Shown piece after piece: positions 30,671-40,210 of a stretch of 45,400 bases of DNA. A model generated the notes under the pieces. That model searched no databases. It saw only the letters and a program-made list of their open reading frames with translations, and was not told the origin of the DNA. The translations under genes and the position numbers were made by a program. The stretch comes from Chara braunii (lineage: Eukaryota > Streptophyta > Charophyceae > Charales > Characeae). Numbering within the stretch: the first letter of the stretch is position 1; every line of letters starts with the position of its first letter. The stretch covers positions 203,138-248,537 of the forward strand of contig BFEA01000179.1 of NCBI GenBank assembly GCA_003427395.1. Direction: 5' to 3'.

Positions 30671-30776
30671 TGTTACATGCTGAGCCTGCACACAGGCCCC
30701 ATTTTGGGGGCCCGACGGTTGTTGGGGGGCCCCAGGGCGCACGCCCCTCAGACACTCGCCCTGGAGGCCCACGACC
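30671..30776 (+). repeat. Truncated 3' LTR of element III
   Basis: The sequence begins tgttacatgctgagcctgca right after the polypurine tract. Only about 106 bp (GC-rich, with gggggcccgacgg and ggggggccccagg) can be assigned before pol sequence of element IV on the other strand starts. The LTR is therefore cut, by deletion or by the junction with element IV. Confidence 0.7.
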
Positions 30777-30779
30777 TTC

Positions 30780-31440
30780 CCTACAGCGGTTGATCCAAAG
30801 ATAGTTGTGCATATAGCGTGGCGAAATCCGGATCAGACTCAGAGTCCCAAATGAAGTGTCATTGGAGTTCCTCGTCGAATGCAAAGGCATGATGTGTCAA
30901 AGCGCAAAGATCGGGTCTTCGTGAGAGTGCATCTGTTGCGCGATTGGAGAGGCCGCCGAGATGTTTCAGTGTGAAGTCAAATCGGTCGATGAAGTACATC
31001 CATCGTCCGATAGTGCTGCTCACCGTATCGTGCATCTTGTAGTAGGTCGATGGATTGTTATTAGTGACCCATGTGAACCTACAACGCCCAAGGAGGAAGT
31101 GTCGTCATCACTTGAGAGCCATCACGAACACGAGCAACTCCTTATTTGCATCATCAAGTGAGTTGATGGGAGACACTTTGTGGCTGAAATACTCCATGGG
31201 TTGCCAGTCGTCGCTGTCGTGTTGTTCCAAGACTGCCCGAATGCCATAACCGGAAGCGTCAGTTGTCACTCTCGTTGGCAAGGTGGGGTCATAGATGCTA
31301 AGGACGAGTGTCATGAGCATGGTCGTCTTGAGTGTTTGGAATGATCGGCGCGCATCGTCATCGAATACGAATGGCACCTTTGGCGATTGTAATCTCGTCA
31401 ATGGTGCGGCAATCCTTGAGTACCCGATGATGAAGCGTTG
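30780..31440 (-). pseudogene. RNase H of element IV, cut at its end
   Basis: The frame 31108-31401 reads ..VPFVFDDDARRSFQTLKTTM.., ..PTLPTRVTTDASGYGIRAVLEQ.., ..PMEYFSHKVSPINSLDDANKE. Downstream pieces in other frames give ..RATDALSRRPDL. near 30935, the usual end of the domain. The first catalytic Asp is present. Frameshifts interrupt it, and reading stops at about 30780 where the element is truncated before integrase. Confidence 0.8.
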
Positions 31441-32112
31441 ATAGTACCCGCCAACCCCGTGAAAGAGCTAACGTTTGTGGTGTTGGTGGGCTCGGGCCAT
31501 ACGCGGATGACCTTGATCTTGTCTGCAAGCGGATGGATGCCTTGTGACATTACATAATGGCCCAAGTACTTGAGCTCTTGCCGCCCGAATTCACATTTGT
31601 CGCAGTTGGCTTTGTACTTGGCTTATCGTAGCTGGTCCAAAACGGTGCGCAAGTGTTCCACATGCTCGTCCAAGCTCCGGCTGTACACCAAGATATCGCC
31701 AAGGTAGATAAGTACAAATTTGTCCAGCATGTGTCAGAACTCTGTCGTCATAGCCGCTTGGAACGTGGTCGGGGCATTCGTAAGGCCAAATGGTATAACC
31801 AGCCATTCGAAATGCCCATATCGCGTCTTGAACGTGGTCTTGTAGCGCTCTTCTTGCCGGATCTCAAGTTGGTGATATCCCGATTTGAGGTCAAGCTTGG
31901 AGAAGAACTTAGCGTCGCCCAGCCGTTCGAGAAGGTCGTCGATGTGCGGGAGAGGGCCGACGTTCTTGACGGTTTGCGTGTTCAGCTTGCGATAATCGAT
32001 GCTCAACCACAAGCCCTTGTTCTTCTCCGGATGAAGAGAATGGGAGCGCCGTAAGACGAAGAGCTAGATCGAATCTAGCTTTTCTCAAGAAGGTTGTCGA
32101 GTTGTGCCTGTA
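31441..32112 (-). pseudogene. Reverse transcriptase of element IV, active site YLGD
   Basis: Readable pieces: ..LSIDYRKLNTQTVKNVGPLP.., ..AKFFSKLDLKSGYHQLEI.. (motif A intact), ..VIPFGLTNAPTTFQAAM.. (motif B intact), a stop, then ..[14 protein letters not shown].., ..LKYLGHYVMSQGIHPL.. The catalytic YLDD box is YLGD: the codon at 31698-31700 reads GGC (Gly) on the minus strand instead of GAC. Near 32065 the Trp of the usual EKGWIR motif is TAG. Loss of one of the metal-binding aspartates would abolish activity even without the stops. Confidence 0.9.
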
Positions 32113-32968
32113 GCACACTTAACTCTTCCTCGCTCATGCGGTAGATGGAACCACGTTGAGGTACGGCCCCGGCCTCGAGGATGATCTCATAGCGGATGGG
32201 CCGATTCGGTACTACTCCGTGCGGGGCTTCGAACACGTCGTCGTAGGCGTCGAGAAGCTCGGTGATGCGTGGGTCAGTCGATGCGTCCGTCGATGGGATG
32301 TCCCAGGGAGGGAGAGCGTGGAGAAAACACACCTCCATCTTCTCGATGTCGTTCCTTGTTATGGAAGCTCGAATGCTTGCGGCGGACACCGCGTGGCAGC
32401 TGATCAAAGGGTGGGGTGAAGGCACCGTGCATGAGACTAGTACTCCATTCTGATCACGAACGTGAAGGGTGCGGCGGTAGAAGTTCACCCGGTGATCCTC
32501 ACTTTGCAGCCATGACATGCCCAAAATCATGTCGAATTGGGTATCCAAAATGTCGAAGGACATTGCCTCGCTTGCATGCGGGGCGAAGTACACGGGGACA
32601 AAATCAATGCACCGGTCGATAAACTTGTACGTACGACCGTCGGCCAATGTGACTTGCGTGGGTTGCGACTTCCTCCGAACGCGTGGGGCAAGGCCAGCGC
32701 GTACCATAAAGTCTTGGTTGATATAGTTGCGAGTAGCTCCGCAATCGATCAAAGCGCTGCAGGTCGCCTCTCCGATTTGAATGCGTATGTATAACAATGG
32801 CGCGTCGATGTCGTCGTAGCGTTGTATCTTGAACTCGTGGTCGATCTTCGTAACGTAGTCGTGAAGGTCAACAACCTCTACTCCGACGTCCATCAATGAA
32901 GTTGGTACTGCAGCGTGCAAGTAATCCCGCAATTGTGCCATGAGCACGTTGCAATGCGGTTTCGGCAT
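32113..32968 (-). CDS. Aspartic protease and linker of element IV
   Basis: One open frame from 32968 to 32075 (297 codons) covers ..FKIQRYDDIDAPLLYIRIQ.., ..ALIDCGATRNYINQDFMVRA.., ..PVYFAPHASEAMSFDILDTQ.., ..FDMILGMSWLQS.., then a linker and the start of RT (..IYRMSEEELSVLQAQLDNLL). The active site is D-C-G rather than D-S-G or D-T-G; the Asp is present. Cys at this position is uncommon, and I cannot say whether it is a mutation. It is the longest undamaged stretch of element IV. The ATG at 32966-32968 follows a TGA immediately (32969-32971), so it is probably an internal Met, not the true start. Confidence 0.8.
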
Positions 32969-33244
32969 TCAACCGGTCAGGGGACGGGGCATCCATTGGA
33001 AGTCCACGAACGTCAACGGGTCAAGTCTCTCAAGTCTTGACCATGACGTCGAATCCCCGGTGAAAGTTGGCGGCAAAGTTGCCGAATCGGTTGCCGATGG
33101 TGGTGAAACCGTGCATGCGGTGGATTGTTGCACATGGAGTGGCTGGTCCGACGGTGGGACCAAGTGGACAGCGTAATCCTCGTAAGTGAACCGAGGACTC
33201 CTGACACCCCCATTCTCCCTAGATATGTAGGAGGCCGGTAGCAA
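32969..33244 (-). pseudogene. Gag-protease linker of element IV
   Basis: The frame reads ..SPRFTYEDYAVHLVPPSDQP.., ..SRLERLDPLTFVDFQWMPRPLTG and stops at TGA (32969-32971), then continues in frame as the protease. The corresponding linker in element I reads ..DLDPLTPEDFAWLPLPSTGC.., where the position of the stop is a Cys codon. The TGA is thus most simply a nonsense mutation from TGC or TGT. Confidence 0.7.
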
Positions 33245-33281
33245 GGCGGCCGAATCTGGCGGGGTGAGAGGTGGAGTCGCC

Positions 33282-33482
33282 TTACCTCCCGCGGAAGTTA
33301 CCTTTCACTTTTTGTATTTGGATAGGTTTTGTTTTGGCTTCTTTTGAAGGTTTCCGAAGTTTAATACAAGGTTGAACATCCTCCTTGCCCTGATCTTGGC
33401 ATTGGGAGGTCTTGTGCTTGGTGTTGTTGCACCAATAGCAGCAGCCGTATCGACTGCGGTACTTGTATCCGACCTCGATCAT
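33282..33482 (-). pseudogene. Gag zinc knuckle of element IV
   Basis: A short frame carries CYWCNNTKHKTSQC, a perfectly spaced C-x2-C-x4-H-x4-C knuckle, then a Lys-rich tail (..KLRKPSKEAKTKPIQIQKVK..). It is the nucleic-acid-binding C-terminus of Gag. The capsid-like core that should lie upstream (to the right) is not present; AT-rich mitochondrial-like DNA begins at about 33490 instead. Confidence 0.8.
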
Positions 33483-33489
33483 GTTAAAT

Positions 33490-34200
33490 TTGACCCATGG
33501 TACTGGCTGTCCATTTATGGATCTATCTATTGTATTTATTGTATGATTTTGTTTTGCTTTTGATTTGTTATATATTGATATTGTCTNTTTTTGTTATTTT
33601 GATATTATATTGGTATCAAGATAGGAATAAATATTATTATTATCTTTGTTTTGATTTTTATCTTATTTACTTGTATAAAATCGAATAAATTATTGTAGAA
33701 TTTTAATTAATTTTATTCACCCAAATAAGATTGTATTCTATATGGATGTAAATTATTTGTATACAAGATATATATGTATATATATGTATTCTATATGTCT
33801 TTTGAATATCATGAATCAAACAATTATTGATTTTTATTTGACGATACATTATTTTATATCACACATATCGTATATAATATTGTAATAGACGAAGATAAGA
33901 TAGATCTCATATCAAAGTACCCACTGGTATATATGTTAATTGTACACAATTTTCCAAAGCTTGCTCCAGGTTCCCAAAGCTATAATGGTAATAAATATGG
34001 TTAACCCGATTAACATAACAAAAGCATAATGGCACACAAAACCGCTTTGAAGTGTACTTATTTGCTTTGCTAATTTTTGAAATGTAGTGGAAATTCCATA
34101 GGGACCCAAAATGGAAATAGCACCTTTATCTAAAGTTTTCAAAGAAACTTCATACCCAAAACTTAAAAATGATTTAGCTATGATTCTCGTTGACCATGAC
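33490..34200. other. AT-rich block, probable nuclear insertion of mitochondrial DNA
   Basis: Composition changes abruptly here to a strongly AT-rich sequence, unlike the GC-balanced flanks. The right part encodes the C-terminus of mitochondrial NAD5 (listed separately); the left part (33500-33930) is AT-rich with no gene I recognise, as expected for an organelle spacer. It lies between the zinc knuckle and the primer site of element IV. A single ambiguous base (n) is at about 33587. A chimeric assembly join is the alternative explanation. Confidence 0.65.
33936..34178 (-). pseudogene. nad5: NADH dehydrogenase subunit 5 C-terminal fragment (mitochondrial origin)
   Basis: NAD5 is a proton-pumping membrane subunit of respiratory complex I. 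The minus strand reads in one frame ..[21 protein letters not shown].., ..[20 protein letters not shown].., ..[20 protein letters not shown].. and ends ..KLWKIVYN at a stop (33936). The [13 protein letters not shown] and QSGFV-HYAF-MLIGLT strings are hallmarks of plant-type NAD5. Complete NAD5 is over 600 aa; only about 80 are here, with a diverged tail after ITII. The frame is still open, so the transfer may be young. The standard genetic code suffices. Confidence 0.85.
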
Positions 34201-34809
34201 CTATTGGAACAAGGCTATCCACCGCTTTTAATCCTGTTTGCATCCGGCGTTGCGGTTTTCGCCTTCCCTTTTCCACGGGAGTTATTGTTGCTTCGTGGCT
34301 GGACGGCGGCCACTAGATTGAAAAAAAAAAAAAAAAAAAGACAAAAATGCCTGTTTCGAGCAGACACCATGTGTATAACGTGAGTCACTGTTATTATTGT
34401 CGTTTTGAACTACGGTCGGGACGGACCTGCGGACGACTGTTTTTTTTGCCCATTCAAAACGTGAGTTGTGACCCACGAGCCGTTGAGGATCACCACCTTT
34501 TTTTTTTATATATATTTGTCGATCTGCTATCGGTGAGCATTTCAGCGAAGTACTATTAACGAGATCTAGGCAAGGTTTCACAAAGTTCGGCTTTAAAAAA
34601 AAATGCGATCTTGATTTTTTTTTGCGCGCGAAGTACACTTGAGGTTCCATTTTCAGAGAAGAAAAGATCCAGTCCGAGATTATGACAACCTCCCTAGTTC
34701 ACCCAATATGCCCAGAGTAAAACAGAAAACGAAATGCTAATATCCCAAGTTGCGAAAAATATATATATTTTTTTTGTAGAGATTTCACGAAGCCCTACTT
34801 GATTTAATA

Positions 34810-34843
<34 letters not shown>

Positions 34844-34915
34844 TAATCAATCAATCAATCAGTCGATCAAGCAAGCTGACTCCTTGATTGGGCGGATCCT
34901 CTGATTGAGAGGTCC
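34201..34915. other. Leader or junction sequence of element IV, no gene
   Basis: No coding sequence is recognised. It holds an A run of about 20 (34320-34340), a T run near 34498, and an (AATC)n microsatellite at 34811-34866. The gag of element IV should lie here and is missing, so this is probably rearranged or inserted sequence. Confidence 0.5.
34811..34866. repeat. (AATC)n microsatellite
   Basis: About thirteen tetranucleotide units with two interruptions (aatt, agtc). Simple sequence repeat. Confidence 0.9.
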
Positions 34916-34927
34916 GCTTTGATACCA
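34916..34927 (-). other. Primer-binding site of element IV (tRNA-iMet)
   Basis: The minus strand reads TGGTATCAAAGC, 11 of 12 matches to the plant initiator tRNA-Met site TGGTATCAGAGC. It lies six bases inside a candidate LTR edge (tgcatacc on the plus strand at 34934). This fixes the orientation and marks the 5' LTR to the right. Confidence 0.85.
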
Positions 34928-34933
34928 AACTAT

Positions 34934-36100
34934 TGCATACCGTAACAGTGCAGACCAGAACAAGAACCGACCTCACTCACATAGTACAGGATAGCGCAGC
35001 ATAAAGCTAAAATACCAATGATCAGACCAATCAATGTTGCAATGCAGACTAAACATACATCATCATCATTGCATGGTGTGAAGGGACCTGACGCTTACAC
35101 ATGAAGAAATGCGCCAGTCCCAAACATACACAGACGAAGGGGAGGGGGATTAGACGAAGAAGAGGGGAAGATGGGGATGTCGACAAAACCAAGTCTTTGG
35201 TACAATCCCTCGTCTAATGTCACCAATCTCTCTCTCTCTCTCTCTCGTAGTTTACAGATACTGAGAAGTCAGGTGGCAAGAGGGTGAGGGAGAGATGGTG
35301 GACTTAGAGGAGGAAGAAGAAGAACTTTCTCTCTCTCCCTCTTGTACCAAGTACTAACCTGTGAAGGTGGCACCTTGTTGCAGGGACATCGAAAACGAAG
35401 CTGGAGCTATGGCGCCACAGGTAAGACTCCCTGGCCTCCGCCCTTCTCTCTCCCAACGCTACTCTACCTCCTAGCAGCGCCCAGCGCTGAAGACTACTCT
35501 AGCGCAAGCTACTACTACTGTAACGCTCCTCCAAATGTTGCGGCTAACTCCTGAAGACTGCCTCCTGAACGCACGTGAAGTCCTATGAACTGCCTGGGAA
35601 GTCCCTATAAACCACCTGCAGTCTGCAGGGTGGGCCATTACTATATAGTGCTGGCTCGTCCGGGAGACTGCTCTTGCCAATGCCGAAACGTGCCAGACCC
35701 TGGCGTTGAAGTTCAAACAAACGTTGTCTTGAAACAGGTCCAAAATTGGCCTGTGCTAAACCCTGGTCTGGCGCCTCAGTTTCAGGGCAGGTCGACTTTA
35801 TGAGGGCCTGAAAATGACCCTCTTTTTCAGGCTTTTAGGCTGAAATGACACAGCCTGGAGGGCCCTTATTTTCCGTCTAGTCGGGCCCTGCAGGCCCGTG
35901 TGGATGCGCAGTATGCCACAATAGATGAGGCGCCCTGGTCAAAGGGTGAAGAGGCATTCCTGTCTCCATAATCTTCCTATCCGCTCAGTCAATCCCCCTG
36001 GGTATCCTCGGGTAAATGTTGGCGGACTGCTCTCGAATTAATCTTATACAGGGACGTTGGACCTGGTTTCCAGCAGGTGTCGCTCCCCACCAGTACCTGG
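34934..36100 (-). repeat. 5' LTR of element IV
   Basis: The inner edge follows the primer site. Landmarks shared with the element I LTR in the same order are GA-rich runs (about 35300), 'gctatggcgcc' (35406), 'ctctagcgcaa' (35497) and 'actatatagtg' (35640). Short CT runs occur at 35228-35248. The outer edge cannot be seen because no second copy is in the window. The 36100 end is approximate. Confidence 0.6.
35640..35650 (-). promoter_or_regulatory. TATA box of element IV LTR
   Basis: actatatagt, palindromic in its core, sits where the element I LTR has cactatatatagtg. Transcription would run leftwards. Assignment rests on the match between the two LTRs. Confidence 0.45.
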
Positions 36101-36841
36101 AGCACCCAGGGATAGCTACTAGAGGCGACTGCTCTTATCTTCCCCTCTAAAAGCGGTTGCAGTTTTTTCAAAAAAATATTAAAAAAAGAGAGAGAGAGAG
36201 AGATTACAGGCAGAGGTTACATCGGGCCGTGAGGCCCTTGATCTGATTCGGCATTTTGTGGCAGACATTGATTGGACATTCGGGAGGGAGACTATTTATG
36301 GACTTCGCTATCGCAATTTTGTTCTTCTCCCTCATCTCCATCTTCAGCTCGCCTCTCCCCCCCATCTCCCCATGTGTGTGATCGAGGGACCTTTCGTCTA
36401 TGTACGCGGTCCCTCCTCTCTCTCTCATATGTGCATGTGTGTGGTGTACTATGGGGTATCGCTGTCGGACGACGATGTGGCGCAGCAGCGGAAATTGACT
36501 TGCCGCGGTCAACCCCCGCGCTGCGTCAAAACTGCGCCTAGGGACGTCCACAGTCATGGTCAAAATGGACCCTAGAGCGTCGGTTAGATTTCCCTTGGGC
36601 CGAAGCCGAGGGAAAGACGGCGTAGCAGTACGGTCTTCCGGAGACCTGATCGTCCCCGTTGGACTCGATCGTCGCGACCGCAATGGGCCAATTAGTGGGG
36701 TCCAGACCAAACGGCGCCTGAAACGGACCAAGGGTTAGTGAGATATTCAAGTTGGGACCGGACTGACACGGGCGCATAACTTGGTCAGAAAAGGAACAGC
36801 CCTAAGAAGTCATATAGATAAACAGCCAGGCCCGAGTAATT
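36101..36841. other. Non-coding stretch with (GA)n
   Basis: A GA run is at 36189-36204. I do not recognise a gene. The minus-strand frame 36204-36731 is open for 175 codons but has no recognisable domain and looks compositionally ordinary for chance. Confidence 0.5.
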
Positions 36842-37210
36842 AAGATAGGGTCATGTGCTATTTTTAGCATGGGACTCACTGTTCGTCTCCCAAAGTCGGG
36901 CCTGCACCAATCCCGTTCTAAAATTAGCAGTCCCATGCTAATTTTAGCGTGGGACTGACTGTTCGTCTACCGGGGACTGGGCCTGCACCAGTCCCATTCT
37001 AAAATTAGCACAACCCCATGCTATTTTTAGCGTGGGACTGACTGTTCGTCTATAAGGGACTGGGCCTGCGCCAGTCCCGTTCTAAAATTAGCACAGTCCC
37101 ACATTATTTTTAGCGTGGGACTGAATGTTCGTTTGCCGGGACTGACTGTTCATATCCCGAGGTTGGGACTGCTGCTATTTTTAGCACAGGCCTGGTCTAG
37201 AGTTTGACCA
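36842..37210. repeat. Tandem repeat family 1, about 82 bp, four units
   Basis: Units begin near 36855, 36935, 37018 and 37102 with 'gcta.ttttagc.tgggact' followed by 'gactgttcgtct', 'ggactgggcctgc.ccagtc' and 'ttctaaaattagca'. Each unit both starts and ends with complementary AT-rich segments, so adjacent units form hairpins. It ends with a partial unit. A TATA box lies 54 bp downstream. Confidence 0.85.
36918..36947. repeat. Perfect 12-bp hairpin at a unit junction
   Basis: ctaaaattagca (36918-36929) and tgctaattttag (36936-36947) are exact reverse complements around the loop gtccca. Imperfect versions occur at the next unit junctions. It could act as a protein-binding or structural signal; function is unknown. 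Confidence 0.85.
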
Positions 37211-37263
37211 CAGCCCCGACCATGGGACTGCAGCACTCAGCCCCGATCACCTGGCCTCTTCAT

Positions 37264-37271
37264 TATAAAAG
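37264..37271 (+). promoter_or_regulatory. Candidate TATA box
   Basis: tataaaag, close to the plant TATA consensus, lies just downstream of the 82-bp repeats. Repeats upstream of a TATA box are typical of LTR U3 enhancers, so this may be the promoter for rightward transcription of the repeats and ORFs that follow. No transcript evidence is available. Confidence 0.4.
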
Positions 37272-37639
37272 AGAGGCCATGTCACCGAAGGGATCAGATC
37301 AGCATGCGTGACACACGTGGCACGGATCAGACTGTGAGAGAACCGTCACCGTCGGGAGCGCTACAGCCTAGGCGGAACGGCAAGGGGCGGAAGGTACGAG
37401 CCAAAGAACAACGACTTGCTAGCAGGAGCATGAGAGGAGCACGGAGCAGGAGGCAAGAGAGTCGAGCAGAAGGCAAGCCAGGGAAGGGATAAGGAAAGGG
37501 GGGGGCAAGACTGGCCCCTCACTTTCCCTTTCTCACCCTTTTTTCTTCTCTCTCTTCTCTTCTTCCCTTTCACTCCCTCTTCTTTCCAACCGCCTCCATT
37601 TGCTTTTCACTCACCCTCCATGGGTTGTGTGCATGCCGT

Positions 37640-38138
37640 ATCTAATTTGTGCGCACTATGCCTGAGATGTATCCGTTGATAGGTCTTGAACTATGCGCTC
37701 ACACGCTGTATATGAGGGTTGACCTTGAGCCGAGCACCGATGAGCGTTGTACCTGATGATTGGCTATGAACTGTGCGCTCGCGCGCTGTAGCTGAGGGTT
37801 GACTTAGTACCGTGCACCTACGTGCACTGTATCCATGGGCTGATCCTGGACTGTGCGCAGCATGTAGTATTGCCTCCGAATCTGAGTGCTTTATTTTGGT
37901 TACATGATCAGTGTCGCATGATGATTGGTTGTACAAATGCGCATTCGAATATGAATATTTGATTGTGCCAATAGGCACCTGAACATAGTATGATGATTGG
38001 TTACAAAGCTCTCAAATTGAGTATATTGTTTCTCGCTGTTTGAGTTATCTGCGACTGTGCACACTTGGACTTAAGTGCGACACTGCGTACTTGGACGGCA
38101 AAACTCGGCTTTAATAACTCCGAGTTAAGTATGATGAG
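37640..38138. repeat. Diverged repeats with 'ctgtgcgc' motifs, family 2
   Basis: Recurring 'gaact(a/g)tgcgctc.cgcgctgta..tgagggttgac' occurs near 37688 and 37768, and related forms ('cgtgcacc', 'ctgtgcgcag') near 37810-37860. It merges rightward with families 3 and 4. Non-coding. Confidence 0.5.
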
Positions 38139-38419
38139 GGCTGTGCCAGCGCAGTCACACTAAATATCCAACCGATTTTGAGACTGCCAGCGCAGTCACA
38201 CTGAATGCCAAGCCGATTTTGGGACTGTCAGTGCAGCCAAGCTGAATACCCAGCCGATTTTGAGACTACCAGCGCAGTTGCACTAAGAACCAAGTCGATT
38301 CTGAGACTGTCAGCGCAGATGCACTGGATACCTAGTTGATTTTGAGACTGTCTGCGCAGCCACACTGGAAAACAAGTCGATTTTGAGACCGTCTGCGCAG
38401 GCCGTATTGAAAGCTTTTC
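38139..38419. repeat. Tandem repeat family 3, about 41 bp, six to seven units
   Basis: Units carry 'ctgtcagcgcag.cacact..ataccaagccgattttgaga'. They start near 38141, 38184, 38226, 38266, 38307, 38348 and 38390. The copies differ at 5 to 10 positions each, so the array is moderately old. Confidence 0.85.
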
Positions 38420-39140
38420 ACGGTTTGCAACTGTGCGTAGCCTGCACACCACACTTGAGGGCTAAAACTGACTTTTGGATTTCGCGACTGTGCGCAATGT
38501 GCGCACCATACTTGAGGACCATATCCGAGCATTTCACAACTGTGCGCAGTGTGCGCACCGACCATATTTGAGCATTTTGCAACTGTGCGCAGTGTGCGCA
38601 CCGTACTTGAGGACCATACCTGAGCATTTCGCAACAGTGCGCAGTGTGCGCACCGTACTTGAGGACCATATCTCACCATTCCGCAATTGTGCGCAGTGTG
38701 CGCACCGTACTTGAGGACCATGAGCATTTCACAACCGTGCGCATTGTGCGCACCGTACTTAGCATTTCGCAACTGAGCGCAGCGTACGCACCGTACTTGA
38801 TTGAGGGTCATTTCTGAACATTGTACTATTCGCAACTGTGCAACGAGTAAGCACTTGATTGAGGCTCATTTCAGAGCATTGTGCTATTCGCAACTGAGCG
38901 CCGAGTGAGCCCTTGATTGAGGGCCATTTCTGAACTTCGAGCTATTCACAACTGTGCGTCAAGTGCGCACCATGATTGAGAGACATTTTTGAACTTTGCG
39001 TTATTCGCAACTGTGTGTCATGAGGGCACCGTATCTGAGAGCTATTTTTCAATTGTGCAGAGCAATTTTCAACTGTGCGTCGTAAGGGCACCATATCTGA
39101 GAACCGTTTTTCGAGGGCCATGCGTTGCCGATTTTGAACC
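38420..39140. repeat. Tandem repeat family 4, about 50-60 bp, roughly a dozen units
   Basis: Units contain 'gcaactgtgcgcagtgtgcgcaccgtacttgaggaccata' and 'tctgagcatttc'. The TGCGCA core repeats within each unit. Left units are highly similar. Right units (38780 onward) are longer and diverge to 'gagcattgtgctattcgcaactgagcg'. The minus-strand open frames across the array are repeat artefacts. Confidence 0.85.
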
Positions 39141-39369
39141 TAAAGCACCGGTGTCCATTTCAACTGAGTGCTTAGTAAATAGCTGATTTTGCGTCCGCAC
39201 ACACTCTGTTTGGATGACAATAGTGGTCTGGCCCTAAGAGAAGGCAAAGTTTTTGCATGCAGTAATCGCTTCATCCTGTTTGACTGATCACCAAAATTGC
39301 AAGTAGTAGTATATTGGTCCTAAGTGAAGACTGATTGTCACTTTCATTTGACCAACAGATTGAGCATGG

Positions 39370-40000
39370 GGCCGGTTATTTAAGTGCGCGCGCCCAGACC
39401 AAATATTCTTTTTAAGTGCGCGCCCGCACACGCCCAGACCAGATATTATTTTAAAGTGTGCGCTCACGCGCACCCAGACCAGATATTATTTAGAAAGTGC
39501 GCGCCCGCGTGCGCCCAGACCAGATATTATATTTTAGTGCGCGCCCGTGTGCGCCCAGACCAGATATTTCTATTTGAATGTGCGCCCAAACTTGGCATTG
39601 CAGTTAGAGTGCGCGCCCATGCTTGACATTGCAGTTAGAGTACGCGCCCATGTGGGCCCAAGCTTGGCGTTGGGGTTAGAGTGCGCGCCCATGCGCGCCC
39701 AAGCTTGGCGTTGGGGTTAGAGTGCGAGCCCATGCGCGCCCAAGCTTGGCATTGCAGTTAGAGTGCGCGCCCATGCGCGCCCAAACTTGGCATTGCAGTT
39801 GGAGTTGGCATTGCAGTTAGAGTGCGCGCCCATGCACATCCAAGCTTGACGTTGCTGTTAGAGTGTGCGCCCATGTGCGCCCGGGCTGGATATCGTTATT
39901 TGAGTGCGCGCCCATGTGCACTTGCGCTGGATACGAGTGCGCCCAGACTGGATATTGTCATTTGAGTGCACGCCCACGCGCGCCCACGCACGCCCGAGCC
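39370..40000. repeat. Tandem repeat family 5, about 44 bp, some fourteen units
   Basis: Units are 'agtgcgcgcccatgcgcgcccaagcttggcattgcagttag' in the middle part. A left variant carries 'cccagaccagatattat', and a right variant 'gctggatatcgttatttg'. The alternating GCGCGC tracts are Z-DNA-prone. Three sub-types follow one another in order, as expected for arrays that evolve by local unequal exchange. Confidence 0.85.
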
Positions 40001-40210
40001 TAGGATTGCTATGATGATGATCTAGATGGGATGATTTGCCTTTACGCACCCGTCGATTTACTTCCTTGTTGATCAGTACCACCTCATACACATGATACCT
40101 TCCCACACGGGGAGCATTTGCAGTTCAGTCCCTGCACATATGACTTAGCTCAGTCCGGCCCCATTACTTTCAGCATTTATGACTGGTCCCTGTGCCTGAG
40201 ATGTTCTGCT

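Larger units (their letters stand above)
24120..30776 (+). mobile_element. Ty3/gypsy chromovirus-like element III (degenerate)
   Basis: Plus-strand order: CCHC-like knuckle, aspartic protease, RT, RNase H, integrase, GPF linker, chromodomain, a 1.5-kb 3' untranslated region, polypurine tract and the first about 106 bp of a 3' LTR. The chromodomain places it with chromoviruses. It is non-functional: nonsense codons in RT and integrase, an Asn in place of an integrase catalytic Asp, several frameshifts, and a damaged zinc knuckle. The 5' LTR was not found, and gag lies inverted at 21.0-22.2 kb. The 3' LTR is cut off where element IV begins. Confidence 0.85.
30777..36100 (-). mobile_element. Ty3/gypsy element IV, related to element I (degenerate)
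   Basis: Minus-strand order from the right: LTR with TATA, tRNA-iMet primer site, a mostly missing gag with only the zinc knuckle left, protease, RT and RNase H. Integrase and the 3' LTR are absent, cut off at about 30777 against the LTR of element III. Protein motifs (GATRN protease, IYRMSEEEL linker, PTRVTTDAS RNase H) and LTR landmarks are shared with element I, so both belong to one lineage. A mitochondrial-like fragment lies upstream of the knuckle. The outer right boundary near 36100 is a guess. Confidence 0.8.

Noticed and set aside
36204-36731. Minus-strand open frame of 175 codons.
   Set aside because: No domain, no conserved motif, and a composition expected by chance; it overlaps a GA repeat.
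37304-37492. Small Arg-rich ORF right after the TATA box at 37264.
   Set aside because: Its composition follows the GC- and purine-rich DNA, it has no recognisable domain, and nothing supports it as a gene.
38332-38835. Minus-strand open frames of 80-170 codons across the tandem arrays.
   Set aside because: They are products of the repeat period, not conserved coding sequence.
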